Part shown: piece by piece, positions 17,033 through 26,604 of the stretch | Layout: each line of letters starts with the position of its first letter | How positions within the stretch are numbered: position 1 is the stretch's first letter | Assembly: GCF_028595285.1 (NCBI RefSeq) | Contig: NZ_JAQQXQ010000011.1 | Span: forward strand, 1 to 64,000 | DNA length: 64,000 bases | From: Erythrobacter fulvus | Lineage (GTDB): Bacteria > Pseudomonadota > Alphaproteobacteria > Sphingomonadales > Sphingomonadaceae | Reading direction: 5' to 3' | The notes under the pieces: model-generated | Told to the model about the DNA's origin: nothing | Seen by the model: the letters and a program-made list of their open reading frames with translations, nothing else | Database searches by the model: none | Position numbers and translations under genes: made by a program

Positions 17033-17518
17033 CTACGGGCGGCTTCCATACCTCCGCTCTCCCGCCTTCCGCATTTCGTCTAGTGTCTGGCCGGGTGCTG
17101 GCTCCAAATACGAGCGGGCGGGTGCTGCTCCCTGAGGGCACTTGGGTGGTTCAGCACCATCTTCGATCCGCAGGATGTTGTAGCCACTCGCGGTGTTACG
17201 TCGCAGCCACCACCTTCGTGCGCCCAGATCGCTGCGCCAATAGGTGTGCTGAACAGACAGTGCGGTAATCTTCCTCGCCCCAATGGATCCCTCAAGAACC
17301 CGCACTATTTCGAGGTCAATAAAGTAGGGCCAAGACATCACGATATAGTCATCGTCTGAATCCGGGAAGTCGCTCGGGACTTGTCCCACGACCTTGGCCA
17401 CAACCAAGGCATCGAAGCACTGTTGTGCCTCTGGCGGAGATGACGACGTGGCAGCTGTTGGCCATCCAAGAGCCGCCCACGACGCGAGAGCGATTGCGAA
17501 AATCCGGAGCCAAAGCAT
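17033..17518 (-). CDS. Hypothetical secreted protein
   Basis: 161 residues from the ATG at 17518. An N-terminal signal peptide (MLWLRIFAIALASWAALGWP) is followed by a small domain with QQCFDALVVAKVVGQ, DYIVMSWPYFIDLEIVRVLE and NILRIEDGAEPPKCPQG, including two cysteines that could pair. I do not recognise the family. Codon use is less GC-biased than the neighbours. It lies between dcd and putA, all leftward, but the gap of about 180 bases to dcd gives no evidence of an operon. Confidence 0.6.
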   Translation of the reverse strand: MLWLRIFAIALASWAALGWPTAATSSSPPEAQQCFDALVVAKVVGQVPSDFPDSDDDYIVMSWPYFIDLEIVRVLEGSIGARKITALSVQHTYWRSDLGARRWWLRRNTASGYNILRIEDGAEPPKCPQGAAPARSYLEPAPGQTLDEMRKAGERRYGSRP

Positions 17519-17612
17519 GATCTGGCTTAGCGCGAGGCATGGCAGCAATCCACCCATCCCCGGACATTCTGCCGGTTCTTCGTCACTCCCGATAGCCGAA
17601 ATCCGCCCCGCC

Positions 17613-20600
17613 TCAGCCTGCCGTCAGCAGGCTGGCATTGCCCCCGGCGGCGGTCGTGTCGATCGTCATCACCCGCTCGGTCGCGAAGCGCGCGAGGTAG
17701 TGCGGCCCGCCTGCCTTCGGCCCGGTGCCCGACAGGCCCTCGCCGCCGAAGGGCTGGCTTTCCACCACTGCGCCGATCTGGTTGCGGTTGACGTAGAAAT
17801 TGCCGACCCGCGCACGCGCCTGCACGAAGCGGCGCGTCGCCGCGATGCGGCTGTGCAGGCCGAGGGTGAGGCCGTATCCGCTGGCGTTGATGTCCTCGAT
17901 CACCTGCTCCAGCTGGCTCGCCTTGAAGCGCGCCACGTGGAGGACAGGGCCGAAATGTTCGCGGCTGAGATCGCGGATCGATCCGATCTCGACGATGGTG
18001 GGCGCGACGAAGCAGCCCGCTTCCACCCCCGGCGGCAGCGGCAGGCGGGTGACCTTGCGATCGGATGCAAGGCAGCGCGCGACATGGCGTTCGAGCCGCG
18101 CCTGCGCGTCCGGATCGATCACCGGGCCGACATCGGTGGCGAGGCTGGCCGGGTCACCGATATTCAGCGCCTCGAACCCGCCGCGGATCATTGCCAGCAT
18201 CGCATCGGCGATATCGTCTTGCAGATAGAGCACGCGCAGCGCCGAACAGCGCTGGCCCGCGCTCTGGAAGGCGCTCGCCAGCACGTCGCGCACCACCTGT
18301 TCGGGCAGCGCCGAGGAATCGACGATCATCGCGTTCTGGCCGCCGGTCTCGGCGATCAGCGTGGCGATCGGGCCGTCGCGGCCTGCCAGCGTACGGTTGA
18401 TTGCCTGCGCGGTTTCGGTCGATCCGGTGAAGGCGACGCCCGCAAGCAGCGGATTGGCGGTGATCAGCTGGCCGACCTGTCCCGCGCCGGGGAGCAGTTG
18501 CAGCGCCTCTGGCGGGATGCCGGCCTCGTGGCACAGCTTTACCGCTAGCGCGGCAATCAGCGGGGTCTGTTCGGCGGGTTTGGCGATCACCGCATTGCCC
18601 GCGGCGAGCGCGGCGGCGGCCATGCCGGTGAAGATCGCCAGCGGGAAATTCCACGGGGAAATCGTGGCGAACACGCCCCGCCCGTGGAGCGAGAGCGAGT
18701 TTTCCTCCCCCGTCGGGCCGGGCAGGATCGTCGGCGCGCCGAACTGGTTGCGCGCGCCTTGGGCATAGTAGCGCAGGAAATCGACCGCCTCGCGCAGTTC
18801 CAGCACCGCGTCGAGCAGGGTCTTGCCCGCCTCGCGCTGGCACAGCGACAGGAATTCGTCGGTGTGCGCCTCGAACAGGTCGGCGGCTTCTTCCAGCAAC
18901 AGCGCGCGCCTTTCGCCGCCCAGCGCGTCCCAGCCCGGCTGGATCCTGGCGGCGCGGGCGAAGGCATCGTCGACTTCTTCGGCTGTCGCGTCGCGGCGGG
19001 TGCCGACCACTGCGGACAGATCATGCGGCATGGTGATCGGTGCGATTTCGCCGGGGGTGTCGCCGGGGAAGGTCGGCTCGGCCCGCCAATGGATGTTTTC
19101 GAGGTTCTTCAGCCGCGCCATCAACGGCTCGCGCACGGCCGGATCGGACAGGTCGATCCCGGCGCTGTTGCGGCGGTCTGCGAAAATGTCGGTCGGCAGC
19201 GGGATCGCGGGATTGCGGCGCGGGGTCAGCCCGGCGAGTTCGGCCACCGGATCGCCGACCAGTTCCTCTGCCGGAATATCGGCATCGCCCATGCGGTTGA
19301 CGAAGCTGGTATTGGCTCCGTTCTCCAGCAGGCGCCGCACCAGATAGGCGAGCAGTTCCTTGTGCCCGCCCACCGGCGCGTAGATGCGCACAGGGGTGCG
19401 CTGGTTGCCTTCGAGCGCGTGGAGTGCGTCGTAGACTTCCTCGCCCATGCCATGCAGACGCTGGAATTCGAATGCCTTGCCCGCGCTCATCTCCTTGATC
19501 GAGGCGATGGTATAGGCGTTGTGCGTGGCGAAGGCCGGGCGGATCACGTCGGCATGTTCGAACAGGCGGGCGGCGCAGGCGAGGTAGGAAACATCGGTCG
19601 CCACCTTGCGGGTGAACACCGGATAATCGGCATAGCCGCCCACCTGGCTGAGCTTGATCTCGCTGTCCCAATAGGCGCCCTTCACCAGCCGCACGAACAG
19701 CTTGCGATCGTGGCGACGGGCAAGCTTGCCCGCCCAGTCGACCAGCGGCACGCCGCGCTTCTGATAGGCCTGAATGGCAAGGCCGAAGCCTTCCCAGCGG
19801 CTGCCGTCCGGGCGGCGGAACAGCTCGTCATCGGCGACCAGCGCCTCGATGATGTCGAGGCTGAGTTCGAGCCGCTCGGCTTCTTCGGCGTCGATGGTGA
19901 AATGGATGTCGGCATCGCGTGCCTTGATCGCCAGCGCCTTGACCACCGGCACCATTTCGGCGCGGGCCTGGGCTGCGTGGAAGAAATTGTACTTGGGGTG
20001 CAGCGCCGACAGCTTGACCGAAATGCCCGGCGATCCGGCGACGCCCGCCCCGGCCTCGCGCGCCAGCCGCTCGAGCGCGGCTTCATAGGCGCGGCGATAC
20101 TTTTCGGCATCGGCGAATGTCATCGCCGCCTCGCCGAGCATGTCGAAGGAATGGGTAATGCCCTTCGCACGTTCGGGCGCGGCGCGCTTCAGCGCTTCCT
20201 CGATGGTGCGGCCGAACACGAATTGCCCGCCGAGAATGCGCATCGCCTGTGCCGTCGCGGTGCGGATCACCGGCTCGCCCAGACGGTTCATCGCCCGCTT
20301 GAAGGCGCTGCCGAGCCCTTTCTGGTGCGCTTCGGGCTGTTCCAGCACCTCGCCCGTCAGCATCAGCGAGAAGGTGGCGGCATTGACGAAGGTGGAGGAA
20401 CTTTCGCCCAGATGCTCGCCCCATTCGATGGTCCCGATCTTGTCGCGGATCAGCGCGTCGGCGGTCGCCGCGTCGGGCACGCGCAGCAGCGCCTCGGCGA
20501 GGCACATCAGCGCGATGCCTTCCTCGGTATCGAGCCCGTATTGCTGCAGGAAAGCGTCGATCCCGCTCGCTTTCTCTTCCCGCGCGCCTTCGATCAGCCG

Positions 20601-20759
20601 GATTGCGAGGGTCGCCGCCTCAGCATGGACACGCGCGGCAGGGGCGGCCTGTTCGATCCGCGCGGCGATGCAGGCTTCCTCTTCGGCGCGGTAGGCGCGG
20701 CGCAGGTCGGCGCGGTCGATCAACTGGGCGGTGCGGGGCGGCAGGTCGGTTGTGGTCAC
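17613..20759 (-). CDS. putA: Bifunctional proline dehydrogenase / L-glutamate gamma-semialdehyde dehydrogenase
   Basis: 1048 residues from the GTG at 20759 (ATG at 20816 would add 19). Oxidises proline to P5C using FAD and then to glutamate using NAD. The N-terminal proline dehydrogenase barrel contains SVKLSALHPKYNFFHA, FVRLVKGAYWDSEIK and the RLHGMGEEVY region; the aldehyde dehydrogenase half has SPWNFPLAIFTGM, AETGGQNAMIVDSSA and catalytic Cys in SAGQRCSALR. There is no N-terminal ribbon-helix-helix domain, so it is a short PutA that cannot repress its own gene. A divergent YciI gene starts 152 bases away. Confidence 0.95.
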   Translation of the reverse strand: MTTTDLPPRTAQLIDRADLRRAYRAEEEACIAARIEQAAPAARVHAEAATLAIRLIEGAREEKASGIDAFLQQYGLDTEEGIALMCLAEALLRVPDAATADALIRDKIGTIEWGEHLGESSSTFVNAATFSLMLTGEVLEQPEAHQKGLGSAFKRAMNRLGEPVIRTATAQAMRILGGQFVFGRTIEEALKRAAPERAKGITHSFDMLGEAAMTFADAEKYRRAYEAALERLAREAGAGVAGSPGISVKLSALHPKYNFFHAAQARAEMVPVVKALAIKARDADIHFTIDAEEAERLELSLDIIEALVADDELFRRPDGSRWEGFGLAIQAYQKRGVPLVDWAGKLARRHDRKLFVRLVKGAYWDSEIKLSQVGGYADYPVFTRKVATDVSYLACAARLFEHADVIRPAFATHNAYTIASIKEMSAGKAFEFQRLHGMGEEVYDALHALEGNQRTPVRIYAPVGGHKELLAYLVRRLLENGANTSFVNRMGDADIPAEELVGDPVAELAGLTPRRNPAIPLPTDIFADRRNSAGIDLSDPAVREPLMARLKNLENIHWRAEPTFPGDTPGEIAPITMPHDLSAVVGTRRDATAEEVDDAFARAARIQPGWDALGGERRALLLEEAADLFEAHTDEFLSLCQREAGKTLLDAVLELREAVDFLRYYAQGARNQFGAPTILPGPTGEENSLSLHGRGVFATISPWNFPLAIFTGMAAAALAAGNAVIAKPAEQTPLIAALAVKLCHEAGIPPEALQLLPGAGQVGQLITANPLLAGVAFTGSTETAQAINRTLAGRDGPIATLIAETGGQNAMIVDSSALPEQVVRDVLASAFQSAGQRCSALRVLYLQDDIADAMLAMIRGGFEALNIGDPASLATDVGPVIDPDAQARLERHVARCLASDRKVTRLPLPPGVEAGCFVAPTIVEIGSIRDLSREHFGPVLHVARFKASQLEQVIEDINASGYGLTLGLHSRIAATRRFVQARARVGNFYVNRNQIGAVVESQPFGGEGLSGTGPKAGGPHYLARFATERVMTIDTTAAGGNASLLTAG

Positions 20760-20911
20760 GAGGGAGGAGCTTTCCTTGCGTTCGAGTCGTGGTATCCGCT
20801 GCGATCTGGACTTCATGCCGCCCGCTTTCAAGCGAAGTCGCATGGTGCGCCCGCTTGAACCCCGGCGGGCGGCTGTTAAGGTCGGCAGGCCACAACAAGG
20901 GGTCACCAGCC

Positions 20912-21199
20912 ATGCGGATGTTCTGCTTCCACTGCCGCGACGGGGAAGATGGCGGCCGCCTGCGCGCAGTGCACCGCCCGGCGCATCTCGATTTCATTCA
21001 CGCCAATGCCGATCATTTCGTGATCGTCGGCCCGTTGAAGCGCGCCGACGGGCTGATCATCGGATCGCTGCTGATCGTGAAGGCCGAAGACGAGGCCGCC
21101 GCGCGCGAAATCCTGTCGGAAGACCCCTATCTCACCGGCGGCGTGTGGCAGTCGATCCGGGTGGACGAATTCTCGCCATTGCTGGGGGACTGGGCCTAG
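20912..21199 (+). CDS. YciI-family protein
   Basis: 95 residues starting MRMFCFHCRDGEDGGRLRAV. The block RPAHLDFIHANADHFVIVGP contains the conserved His and Asp of the YciI/YCII dimeric ferredoxin-like fold, followed by GSLLIVKAEDEAAAREILSEDPY and a C-terminal W-rich end. Members are small, cytosolic and mostly of unknown function; some act as dehalogenase- or muconolactone-isomerase-like enzymes. It is divergent from putA, which is a frequent position for small accessory proteins but does not prove a link to proline catabolism. Confidence 0.88.
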   Translation: MRMFCFHCRDGEDGGRLRAVHRPAHLDFIHANADHFVIVGPLKRADGLIIGSLLIVKAEDEAAAREILSEDPYLTGGVWQSIRVDEFSPLLGDWA

Positions 21200-21294
21200 T
21201 CTGCCGGGGGCAGCTTTCGGGCGCGCGGAGCCGGAAAGTGTGTGGCCGGCGATGGGTGGTTTCCCGACGCTCGGCTGGTTGGCATTAGGGCGGC

Positions 21295-21957
21295 ATGAGA
21301 TTCGATGCAGTCATTTTCGATTTCGACGGTGTTATTGCCGATAGCGAAGCCTTGGCCAATCAGGTGCTGGCAGAGCACGTCACACGCATGGGTGTGCCAA
21401 CCACTCTCGAGGATGCCTACAAGCGTTACATGGGAAGGCGGTGGCCCGAAGTCTTGGCGACGATCGAAGATGCACTCGGACAGCAGCTGCCCTCGAATTT
21501 CTCGGACGCGCTCATGCTCGCAACTTTAAAGCGATTCGAGAGCGATCTAAAGGAAATCAGAGGCGCTACCAGGTTCATTCGCCAGTTGGGATCACTGCCG
21601 AAATGCATTGCTTCTTCAAGCACGAGCGAGCGGTTAAGCCTTTGCCTTCAGGTTCTCGGACTCTCCGCGGATTTTCCAGGAACTGTATTCAGCGCGGACA
21701 TGGTCGAGCGAGGCAAACCCCATCCTGATATATTCTTGCTTGCAGCCGAGCGTTTGAACGTGCGACCGGCCCGGTGCCTCGTTGTCGAAGACAGCGTCTC
21801 GGGGGTGGTAGCCGCGAAGGCAGCCGGGATGACGGTCTTCGGGCTAACGGTTGGTTCGCATATCCGCTCGGGGCATGCAGAGCAGCTTCTTGAGGCCGGC
21901 GCTGACGATGTTGCTGCATCGTGGCAGGCGGTATCCCGCCTGCATTCAGGCTGCTGA
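21295..21957 (+). CDS. HAD-superfamily hydrolase, beta-phosphoglucomutase-like (subfamily IA)
   Basis: 220 residues. All four HAD motifs are visible: FDFDGVIADSEAL (nucleophile Asp and acid/base Asp), ASSSTSERL with motif II Ser/Thr, KPHPDIFLLAAERL with the motif III Lys, and VVEDSVSGVVAAKAAGM with the metal-binding acidic pair. The cap is inserted between motifs I and II as in phosphoglycolate phosphatase and beta-phosphoglucomutase relatives. Substrate unknown. Base composition is less GC-rich than in flanking genes, hinting at a different origin. Convergent with mtnP. Confidence 0.88.
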   Translation: MRFDAVIFDFDGVIADSEALANQVLAEHVTRMGVPTTLEDAYKRYMGRRWPEVLATIEDALGQQLPSNFSDALMLATLKRFESDLKEIRGATRFIRQLGSLPKCIASSSTSERLSLCLQVLGLSADFPGTVFSADMVERGKPHPDIFLLAAERLNVRPARCLVVEDSVSGVVAAKAAGMTVFGLTVGSHIRSGHAEQLLEAGADDVAASWQAVSRLHSGC

Positions 21958-22015
21958 CCGCTTCGGGGTCGGTAAACGAATATCCGCTTTTGGACGCGAC
22001 GGGGCCCCGCGCGGC

Positions 22016-22882
22016 CTATCCGAACAGGCGTCCGGCCACCGCGTCGAGCTTTGCCATCACCGCCGGATCGTGTTCGTCGGGCGCGGTGATCACCGCATCA
22101 TCGAGCGCGGTGTCGATTGGCGAGGCTTCGCGCTTTTTCGGCAGAGCCTCTATGAAGTTCTTCACCATCGCCCGGGCGAGCGCGCCGTTGGCCTGCATCT
22201 GTTCGATCACCTGCGCGACATCGACTGCCTCGCCTTCACGCCAGCAGTCGTAGTCGGTGACCATCCCCACGAGGGCATAGGGCAGCTCCGCCTCGCGAGC
22301 GAGCTTGGCTTCGGGCATGGCCGTCATCCCGATCACGTCCGCGCCCCATTGGCGGTACATCCGGCTTTCGGCGCGGGTCGAGAATTGCGGGCCTTCCATG
22401 GCAAGATAGGTCGCGCCGACGGCGACCTTGCCCTTCGCCTTGGCCACTGCCTTGGCCGCCATGTCCGACAGGCGCGGGCAGACCGGATCGGCCATCGAGA
22501 CATGGGTGACGAAACCGCTGGTGAAGAAGGTGCTTTCGCGGTGCACTGTGCGGTCGATGAATTGTTCGACGATCGCAAAGCGTCCCGGCTCCAGTTCTTC
22601 GCGCAGGGAACCGACCGCCGATATCGCGATGATATCAGTGCAGCCGGCGCGTTTGAGCGCATCGATATTGGCGCGCGAATTGAGCTCGGTCGGGCTGATC
22701 GGGTGCCCGCGTCCGTGGCGCGGGAGAAAGCGCACTTTCACCCCGCCGAGCGTTCCGCACAGGATCTCGTCCGAAGGATCGCCCCACGGCGTGTCGATCG
22801 CGATCCACTGCGCGTCCTCTATGCCGTCCATCGCATAAAGGCCCGATCCGCCGATGATCCCGATGCACCATTCGCTGGCCAT
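22016..22882 (-). CDS. mtnP: S-methyl-5'-thioadenosine phosphorylase
   Basis: 288 residues. Cleaves methylthioadenosine with phosphate to adenine and methylthioribose-1-phosphate, recycling sulfur from polyamine and quorum-signal synthesis. Starts with the phosphate loop IGIIGGSGLYAM; LPRHGRGHPISPTELNSRAN, the AISAVGSL block and the substrate loop MEGPQFSTRAESRMYRQWGA are standard for the MTAP/PNP family, and NMTAMPEA-type sequence (IGMTAMPEAKLA) supports MTA specificity over inosine. The GST gene lies 40 bases upstream on the same strand. Confidence 0.95.
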   Translation of the reverse strand: MASEWCIGIIGGSGLYAMDGIEDAQWIAIDTPWGDPSDEILCGTLGGVKVRFLPRHGRGHPISPTELNSRANIDALKRAGCTDIIAISAVGSLREELEPGRFAIVEQFIDRTVHRESTFFTSGFVTHVSMADPVCPRLSDMAAKAVAKAKGKVAVGATYLAMEGPQFSTRAESRMYRQWGADVIGMTAMPEAKLAREAELPYALVGMVTDYDCWREGEAVDVAQVIEQMQANGALARAMVKNFIEALPKKREASPIDTALDDAVITAPDEHDPAVMAKLDAVAGRLFG

Positions 22883-22922
22883 GCCTGCCGCCTTGTCCTT
22901 TTAAGCCCGTGGGGTGGAGGGA

Positions 22923-23627
22923 TTAGGTCAGGTCGAAGCGGGTCGGCAAGGCCTTGCGGATGACCTTTTCCGCCGCCGCGTAGGGGGTCGCGATCGAATC
23001 GCGCGCCTGCATCGCGGCAAAGTGGGCGGCAAGGCCGGGCCATTTGTCGAGCGGAGTCTCGGCCACCAGCGCCACCTGCATCAGCACGCAGGCCACGGTG
23101 ATATCGGCAATCGACAGCGCATCTCCGGCAAAGAATTCCCGGCCCGCCAGCCGCGTTTCGAGCACGTCGAACACCGGCGGCAACTGGTTCGCCCAGGTGT
23201 CTCGCGCCTTTTCGAGCCCCGGCTCCTCGCCCTTCGATATGGCGAAGTAGATCGGCCGGAAGATGCCCAGCCCGCCTGCCATGGCGAGCGTGGTATCGGC
23301 GAATTCCTCGATGAACAGCGCCTCGCCCAGCGCCGCCGGATCGGCCGGGTAAAGCGCCGGTGCGGGGTGCTTCTTCTCGATAAAGGCGCAAATCGCGCTG
23401 GAATCGGGGATCGTGCCGGCGATGCCTTCCTCCGCCATCGAGCGGTCGCGCAGCACGGGGATGCGCTTCATCGGCGAGATCTCGCGGAACCACGCGGGCG
23501 GATCGAATACGTTCACCGCCTCGACCTCGTAGGGCACCTCCTTTTCGATGCAAACGCCCGCGACCTTCCGCACGAAGGGGGATACGGGGCTACCGTAGAT
23601 GACCAGATCGGGGCGGGAATCACTCAT
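22923..23627 (-). CDS. Glutathione S-transferase family protein
   Basis: 234 residues. N-terminal thioredoxin-like domain: LVIYGSPVSPFVRKVAGVC with catalytic-position Ser, then the glutathione-binding MKRIPVL and IPDSSAICAFIEKKHP. The C-terminal helical domain includes FFAGDALSIADITVACVLMQ, the usual N-capping box of GSTs. AGGAGAG precedes the ATG. Probable role is detoxification or ligand binding; substrate unknown. It is divergent from the aldehyde dehydrogenase gene, and the 189-base gap holds a TAGCG-N4-CGCTA inverted repeat (23682-23695) that might be an operator. Confidence 0.9.
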   Translation of the reverse strand: MSDSRPDLVIYGSPVSPFVRKVAGVCIEKEVPYEVEAVNVFDPPAWFREISPMKRIPVLRDRSMAEEGIAGTIPDSSAICAFIEKKHPAPALYPADPAALGEALFIEEFADTTLAMAGGLGIFRPIYFAISKGEEPGLEKARDTWANQLPPVFDVLETRLAGREFFAGDALSIADITVACVLMQVALVAETPLDKWPGLAAHFAAMQARDSIATPYAAAEKVIRKALPTRFDLT

Positions 23628-23816
23628 GCGTCGCTCTCCTCGAAAGGCATGTCTGCGCGTCTCCATAGGCGCGTGCGGCGATAGCGCAATCGCTAGGCGA
23701 TACGGGCCGTCGTGCCCACTACACTTGTGGCCAAGGCAGCGATTGCGTTTTTGAATGCAACGCGCCACTTTGCGCGGGAGAGACGACTCCCCCCATTCGA
23801 CGAGAGAGGAATGAAG

Positions 23817-25244
23817 ATGGTCACCCAGTACAAGAACCTGATCGGCGGCGAGATGGTCGCCACCGACCGCTGGCTCGACGTGGTCAATCCGGCCACCGAG
23901 CAGGTGATCGGTCAGGTCCCGGCCTGCGGCAAGGACGAGCTCGACAAGGCGGTCGCCGCCGCCCGCGCCGCGTTCAAGACGTGGAAGAACACCCGGATCG
24001 AGGAACGCCGCGCCGCGATCATGGCGATTTCGGGCGCGATCAAGGCCAATGCCGAGGAACTCTATCGCCTGCTCACCAGCGAGCAGGGCAAGCCGCACGA
24101 TCAAGCCAAGGGCGAAATCTACGGCGCAGCCGCGATGAGCGCGGCACAGTCCACGCTCAGCCTCGATGACGAGATCAACGAGGATTCGGACACCCGCCTC
24201 AGCCGCACCCGCCGCGTGCCGGTGGGCGTGGTGGGCGGCATCGTGCCGTGGAACTTCCCTGTGATGATGGCGATCCAGAAGATCGTGCCCGCGATGCTTT
24301 CGGGCTGCACCATCGTATTGAAGCCCTCGCCCTTCACCCCGTTGACCACGCTGAAGATTGCCGAGCTGATCGCCGACAAGGTGCCCGCTGGCGTCGTCAA
24401 CATCATCACCGGCGAGGATGACCTCGGCCCGATGATCACCAGCCACCCCGACATCGACAAGATCACCTTCACCGGATCGACCGCGACGGGCAAGAAGATC
24501 ATGGAAGGCGCCAGCGCCGATCTCAAGCGGATCACGCTCGAACTCGGCGGCAACGACGCCTCGATCGTGCTGCCCGATGCCGATCCCAAGAAGGTCGCCG
24601 AACAGCTATTCTGGTCGAGCTTCTCGAACGCCGGGCAGATCTGCGTGGCGGCCAAGCGCGTCTATATCCACGAGGACATCTATGACGAACTCAGCGCCGC
24701 GATCGTCGAATATGCCAAGACCGTGAAGGTCGGCGACGGCAGCGAGCAAGGCACCGGCGTCGGCCCGATCCAGAACAAGAAGCAGTATGACCGCGTGCTC
24801 GAGCTGATCGAGGATGCCAAGTCGAACGGCTACAAGTTCCTGCTGGGCGGCAATGTGGACCCGAGCGGCACCGGCTACTTCGTGCCGCTGACCATCCTCG
24901 ACAACCCGCCCGAAGATGCGCGCATCGTCGCCGAGGAGCAGTTCGGCCCGGTCATGCCTCTGATGAAGTTCTCTTCGGAAGAAGAGGTGATCGCCCGCGC
25001 CAACAACTCGGAATACGGCCTCGCCGGTGCGGTGTGGACCGGCAATCCGGACAAGGGCGTGGAAATCGCCGAGCAGCTCGAAACCGGCACGGTGTGGATC
25101 AACGAATATCTCCACCTTTCGCCCTTCGCGCCCTTCGGCGGGCACAAGCAGTCGGGCTTCGGTGCCGAATACGGCAAGGAAGGCCTGAAGGAGTTCACAT
25201 ACGCACAGGTGATCACCGTGAAGAAGGACAACGTCCCCGCGTAA
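23817..25244 (+). CDS. NAD(P)-dependent aldehyde dehydrogenase
   Basis: 475 residues from the ATG at 23817, which has AGAGGA six bases upstream; the ATG at 23811 is too close to it. Landmarks: PWNFPVMMAIQKIVPAMLSG, FTGSTATGKKIMEGA, LELGGNDASIVLPDAD with the general-base Glu, and NAGQICVAAKRVYI with the catalytic Cys. The C-terminal FGGHKQSGFGAEYGKEGLKE is standard. It belongs to the broad ALDH superfamily close to aromatic or aliphatic aldehyde dehydrogenases; the substrate cannot be fixed. It leads a probable operon with the phosphotransferase and acyl-CoA dehydrogenase genes (gaps 4 and 3 bases). Confidence 0.93.
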   Translation: MVTQYKNLIGGEMVATDRWLDVVNPATEQVIGQVPACGKDELDKAVAAARAAFKTWKNTRIEERRAAIMAISGAIKANAEELYRLLTSEQGKPHDQAKGEIYGAAAMSAAQSTLSLDDEINEDSDTRLSRTRRVPVGVVGGIVPWNFPVMMAIQKIVPAMLSGCTIVLKPSPFTPLTTLKIAELIADKVPAGVVNIITGEDDLGPMITSHPDIDKITFTGSTATGKKIMEGASADLKRITLELGGNDASIVLPDADPKKVAEQLFWSSFSNAGQICVAAKRVYIHEDIYDELSAAIVEYAKTVKVGDGSEQGTGVGPIQNKKQYDRVLELIEDAKSNGYKFLLGGNVDPSGTGYFVPLTILDNPPEDARIVAEEQFGPVMPLMKFSSEEEVIARANNSEYGLAGAVWTGNPDKGVEIAEQLETGTVWINEYLHLSPFAPFGGHKQSGFGAEYGKEGLKEFTYAQVITVKKDNVPA

Positions 25245-25248
25245 GACC

Positions 25249-26601
25249 GTGGGGATTTCGGTCGAAGAACTGAGCGCCGGGCTGGCGCGGGTGTGTGCCC
25301 GCGTCGGCCTCGGCGCTTTGTCGTTGGAGCCGCAGCGCCTGACGGGCGGGGCGGTGATGGAAAGCTGGCGGTTTTCCGCTGACCATTCCGATTACGTGCT
25401 GCGCCGCGCGCCGAGCCTCGCCTTCATGGAGGGGCGGCCTTACGGGCACGCGGTTGAGGCTGCGCTGATCGAAGCCGCCCGCGCCAAGGGCGTGACCGCG
25501 CCGGAAGTGGTGGCGGTGCTGGAAGAGGCGGACGGCCTCGGTTCCGGCTTCGTCATGCGCGCACTGCCGGGGACGGCGGATCCTAAGGCGATCCTCGGCT
25601 GCGACGACCCTGACGGTCTGCTGCGCGGCATCGCCCGCGACCTCGCCCGCATCCACCGCCTGCGGCAGGCTGATGTACCCGCAGGCGTGCCGGTGGTGGA
25701 TTACCGCGCCGCGATTGCCGATTTGAAGCAGCAGTTTTTCGACGCGGGCGGGGATCGCCCGATCATCGCGCTCGGCCTCAAGTGGCTGGAAGACAATTGC
25801 CCCGCCGAGGTCGAGCCGGTGCTCAACCACGGCGATTACCGGATGGGCAATCTGCTGGTCGAGGGCTCGCACCTGACCGGGGTGCTCGACTGGGAAATCG
25901 CCCATTTCGGCGACCGCCACGAAGACCTCGCCTTCGGCTGCATGGCCGTGTGGCGCTTCGCCCGCTACGATCGGCCCGCGCTGGGGTTGGGGAGCATCGC
26001 GGACTATATCGCCGCCTACGAGGCCGAGGCGGGGGTGACCATCGATCCGCTGCGCTTTCGCTTTTGGACGATCTACCGCACCGTGTGGTGGGCGCTCGGG
26101 TGCCTCAAGATGGCCGCCCAATGGCGCAGCGGCGCGGACCGGATGCTGGAGCGCGTCGTGATCTCGCGCCGGACGAGCGAGCAGGAACTCGATCTGCTGC
26201 TGCTGCTGGAGGAGGATGCGCCGGAAGAGGAGCGGGCGCGAGAGGTTCTGTTCGCGCGGGTCGAATTGATGCGCTCCGGTGAAGCGGCGACATCCGAGAT
26301 CGTGACAGCCGTGAGCGAATGGCTCGCGACCCTGAAAGGTAAGTTGGATGGCCACGATCGCTTTCAACTTGCGGTCGCTAGAAACGCATTGGGCATAGTT
26401 GCGCGAGAGAACGAAGATACGGTGCCGCTCTTGACCACTGACGAGGGGCTTTGTCGCTATATTCTCAAAGGTAAGAAATCGCTCAAAACGAAGAAGCTAC
26501 TGAGTGAGCTCAGAGCCGACGCGCTGGACAAGCTAACAACGGACGTCCCCAAATACCCCGCGCTCGCCCATGCGCGCAAAAAATGGACCGGAGAGGAATA
26601 A
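25249..26601 (+). CDS. APH-family phosphotransferase with C-terminal DUF6285-like domain
   Basis: 450 residues, GTG start 4 bases after the aldehyde dehydrogenase. Residues 1-330 are an aminoglycoside-phosphotransferase-like kinase: LNHGDYRMGNLLV (Brenner motif) and GVLDWEIAHFGDRHEDLAF (metal-binding DxD-like block), the type common beside acyl-CoA dehydrogenases. Residues about 330-400 (EWLATLKGKLDGHDRFQLAV, RNALGIVAREN) look like DUF6285, usually a separate adjacent gene. The DNA of this tail, from about 26280, is clearly less GC-rich than the first part. Inference: a kinase feeding acyl substrates to the next gene, with a fused or recently replaced tail. Confidence 0.82.
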   Translation: MGISVEELSAGLARVCARVGLGALSLEPQRLTGGAVMESWRFSADHSDYVLRRAPSLAFMEGRPYGHAVEAALIEAARAKGVTAPEVVAVLEEADGLGSGFVMRALPGTADPKAILGCDDPDGLLRGIARDLARIHRLRQADVPAGVPVVDYRAAIADLKQQFFDAGGDRPIIALGLKWLEDNCPAEVEPVLNHGDYRMGNLLVEGSHLTGVLDWEIAHFGDRHEDLAFGCMAVWRFARYDRPALGLGSIADYIAAYEAEAGVTIDPLRFRFWTIYRTVWWALGCLKMAAQWRSGADRMLERVVISRRTSEQELDLLLLLEEDAPEEERAREVLFARVELMRSGEAATSEIVTAVSEWLATLKGKLDGHDRFQLAVARNALGIVARENEDTVPLLTTDEGLCRYILKGKKSLKTKKLLSELRADALDKLTTDVPKYPALAHARKKWTGEE

Positions 26602-26604
26602 CCC

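Noticed and set aside
23682..23695. TAGCG-N4-CGCTA inverted repeat between the GST and aldehyde dehydrogenase genes
   Set aside because: Only 5-bp arms in GC-rich DNA; could be chance. Noted in the GST entry only.
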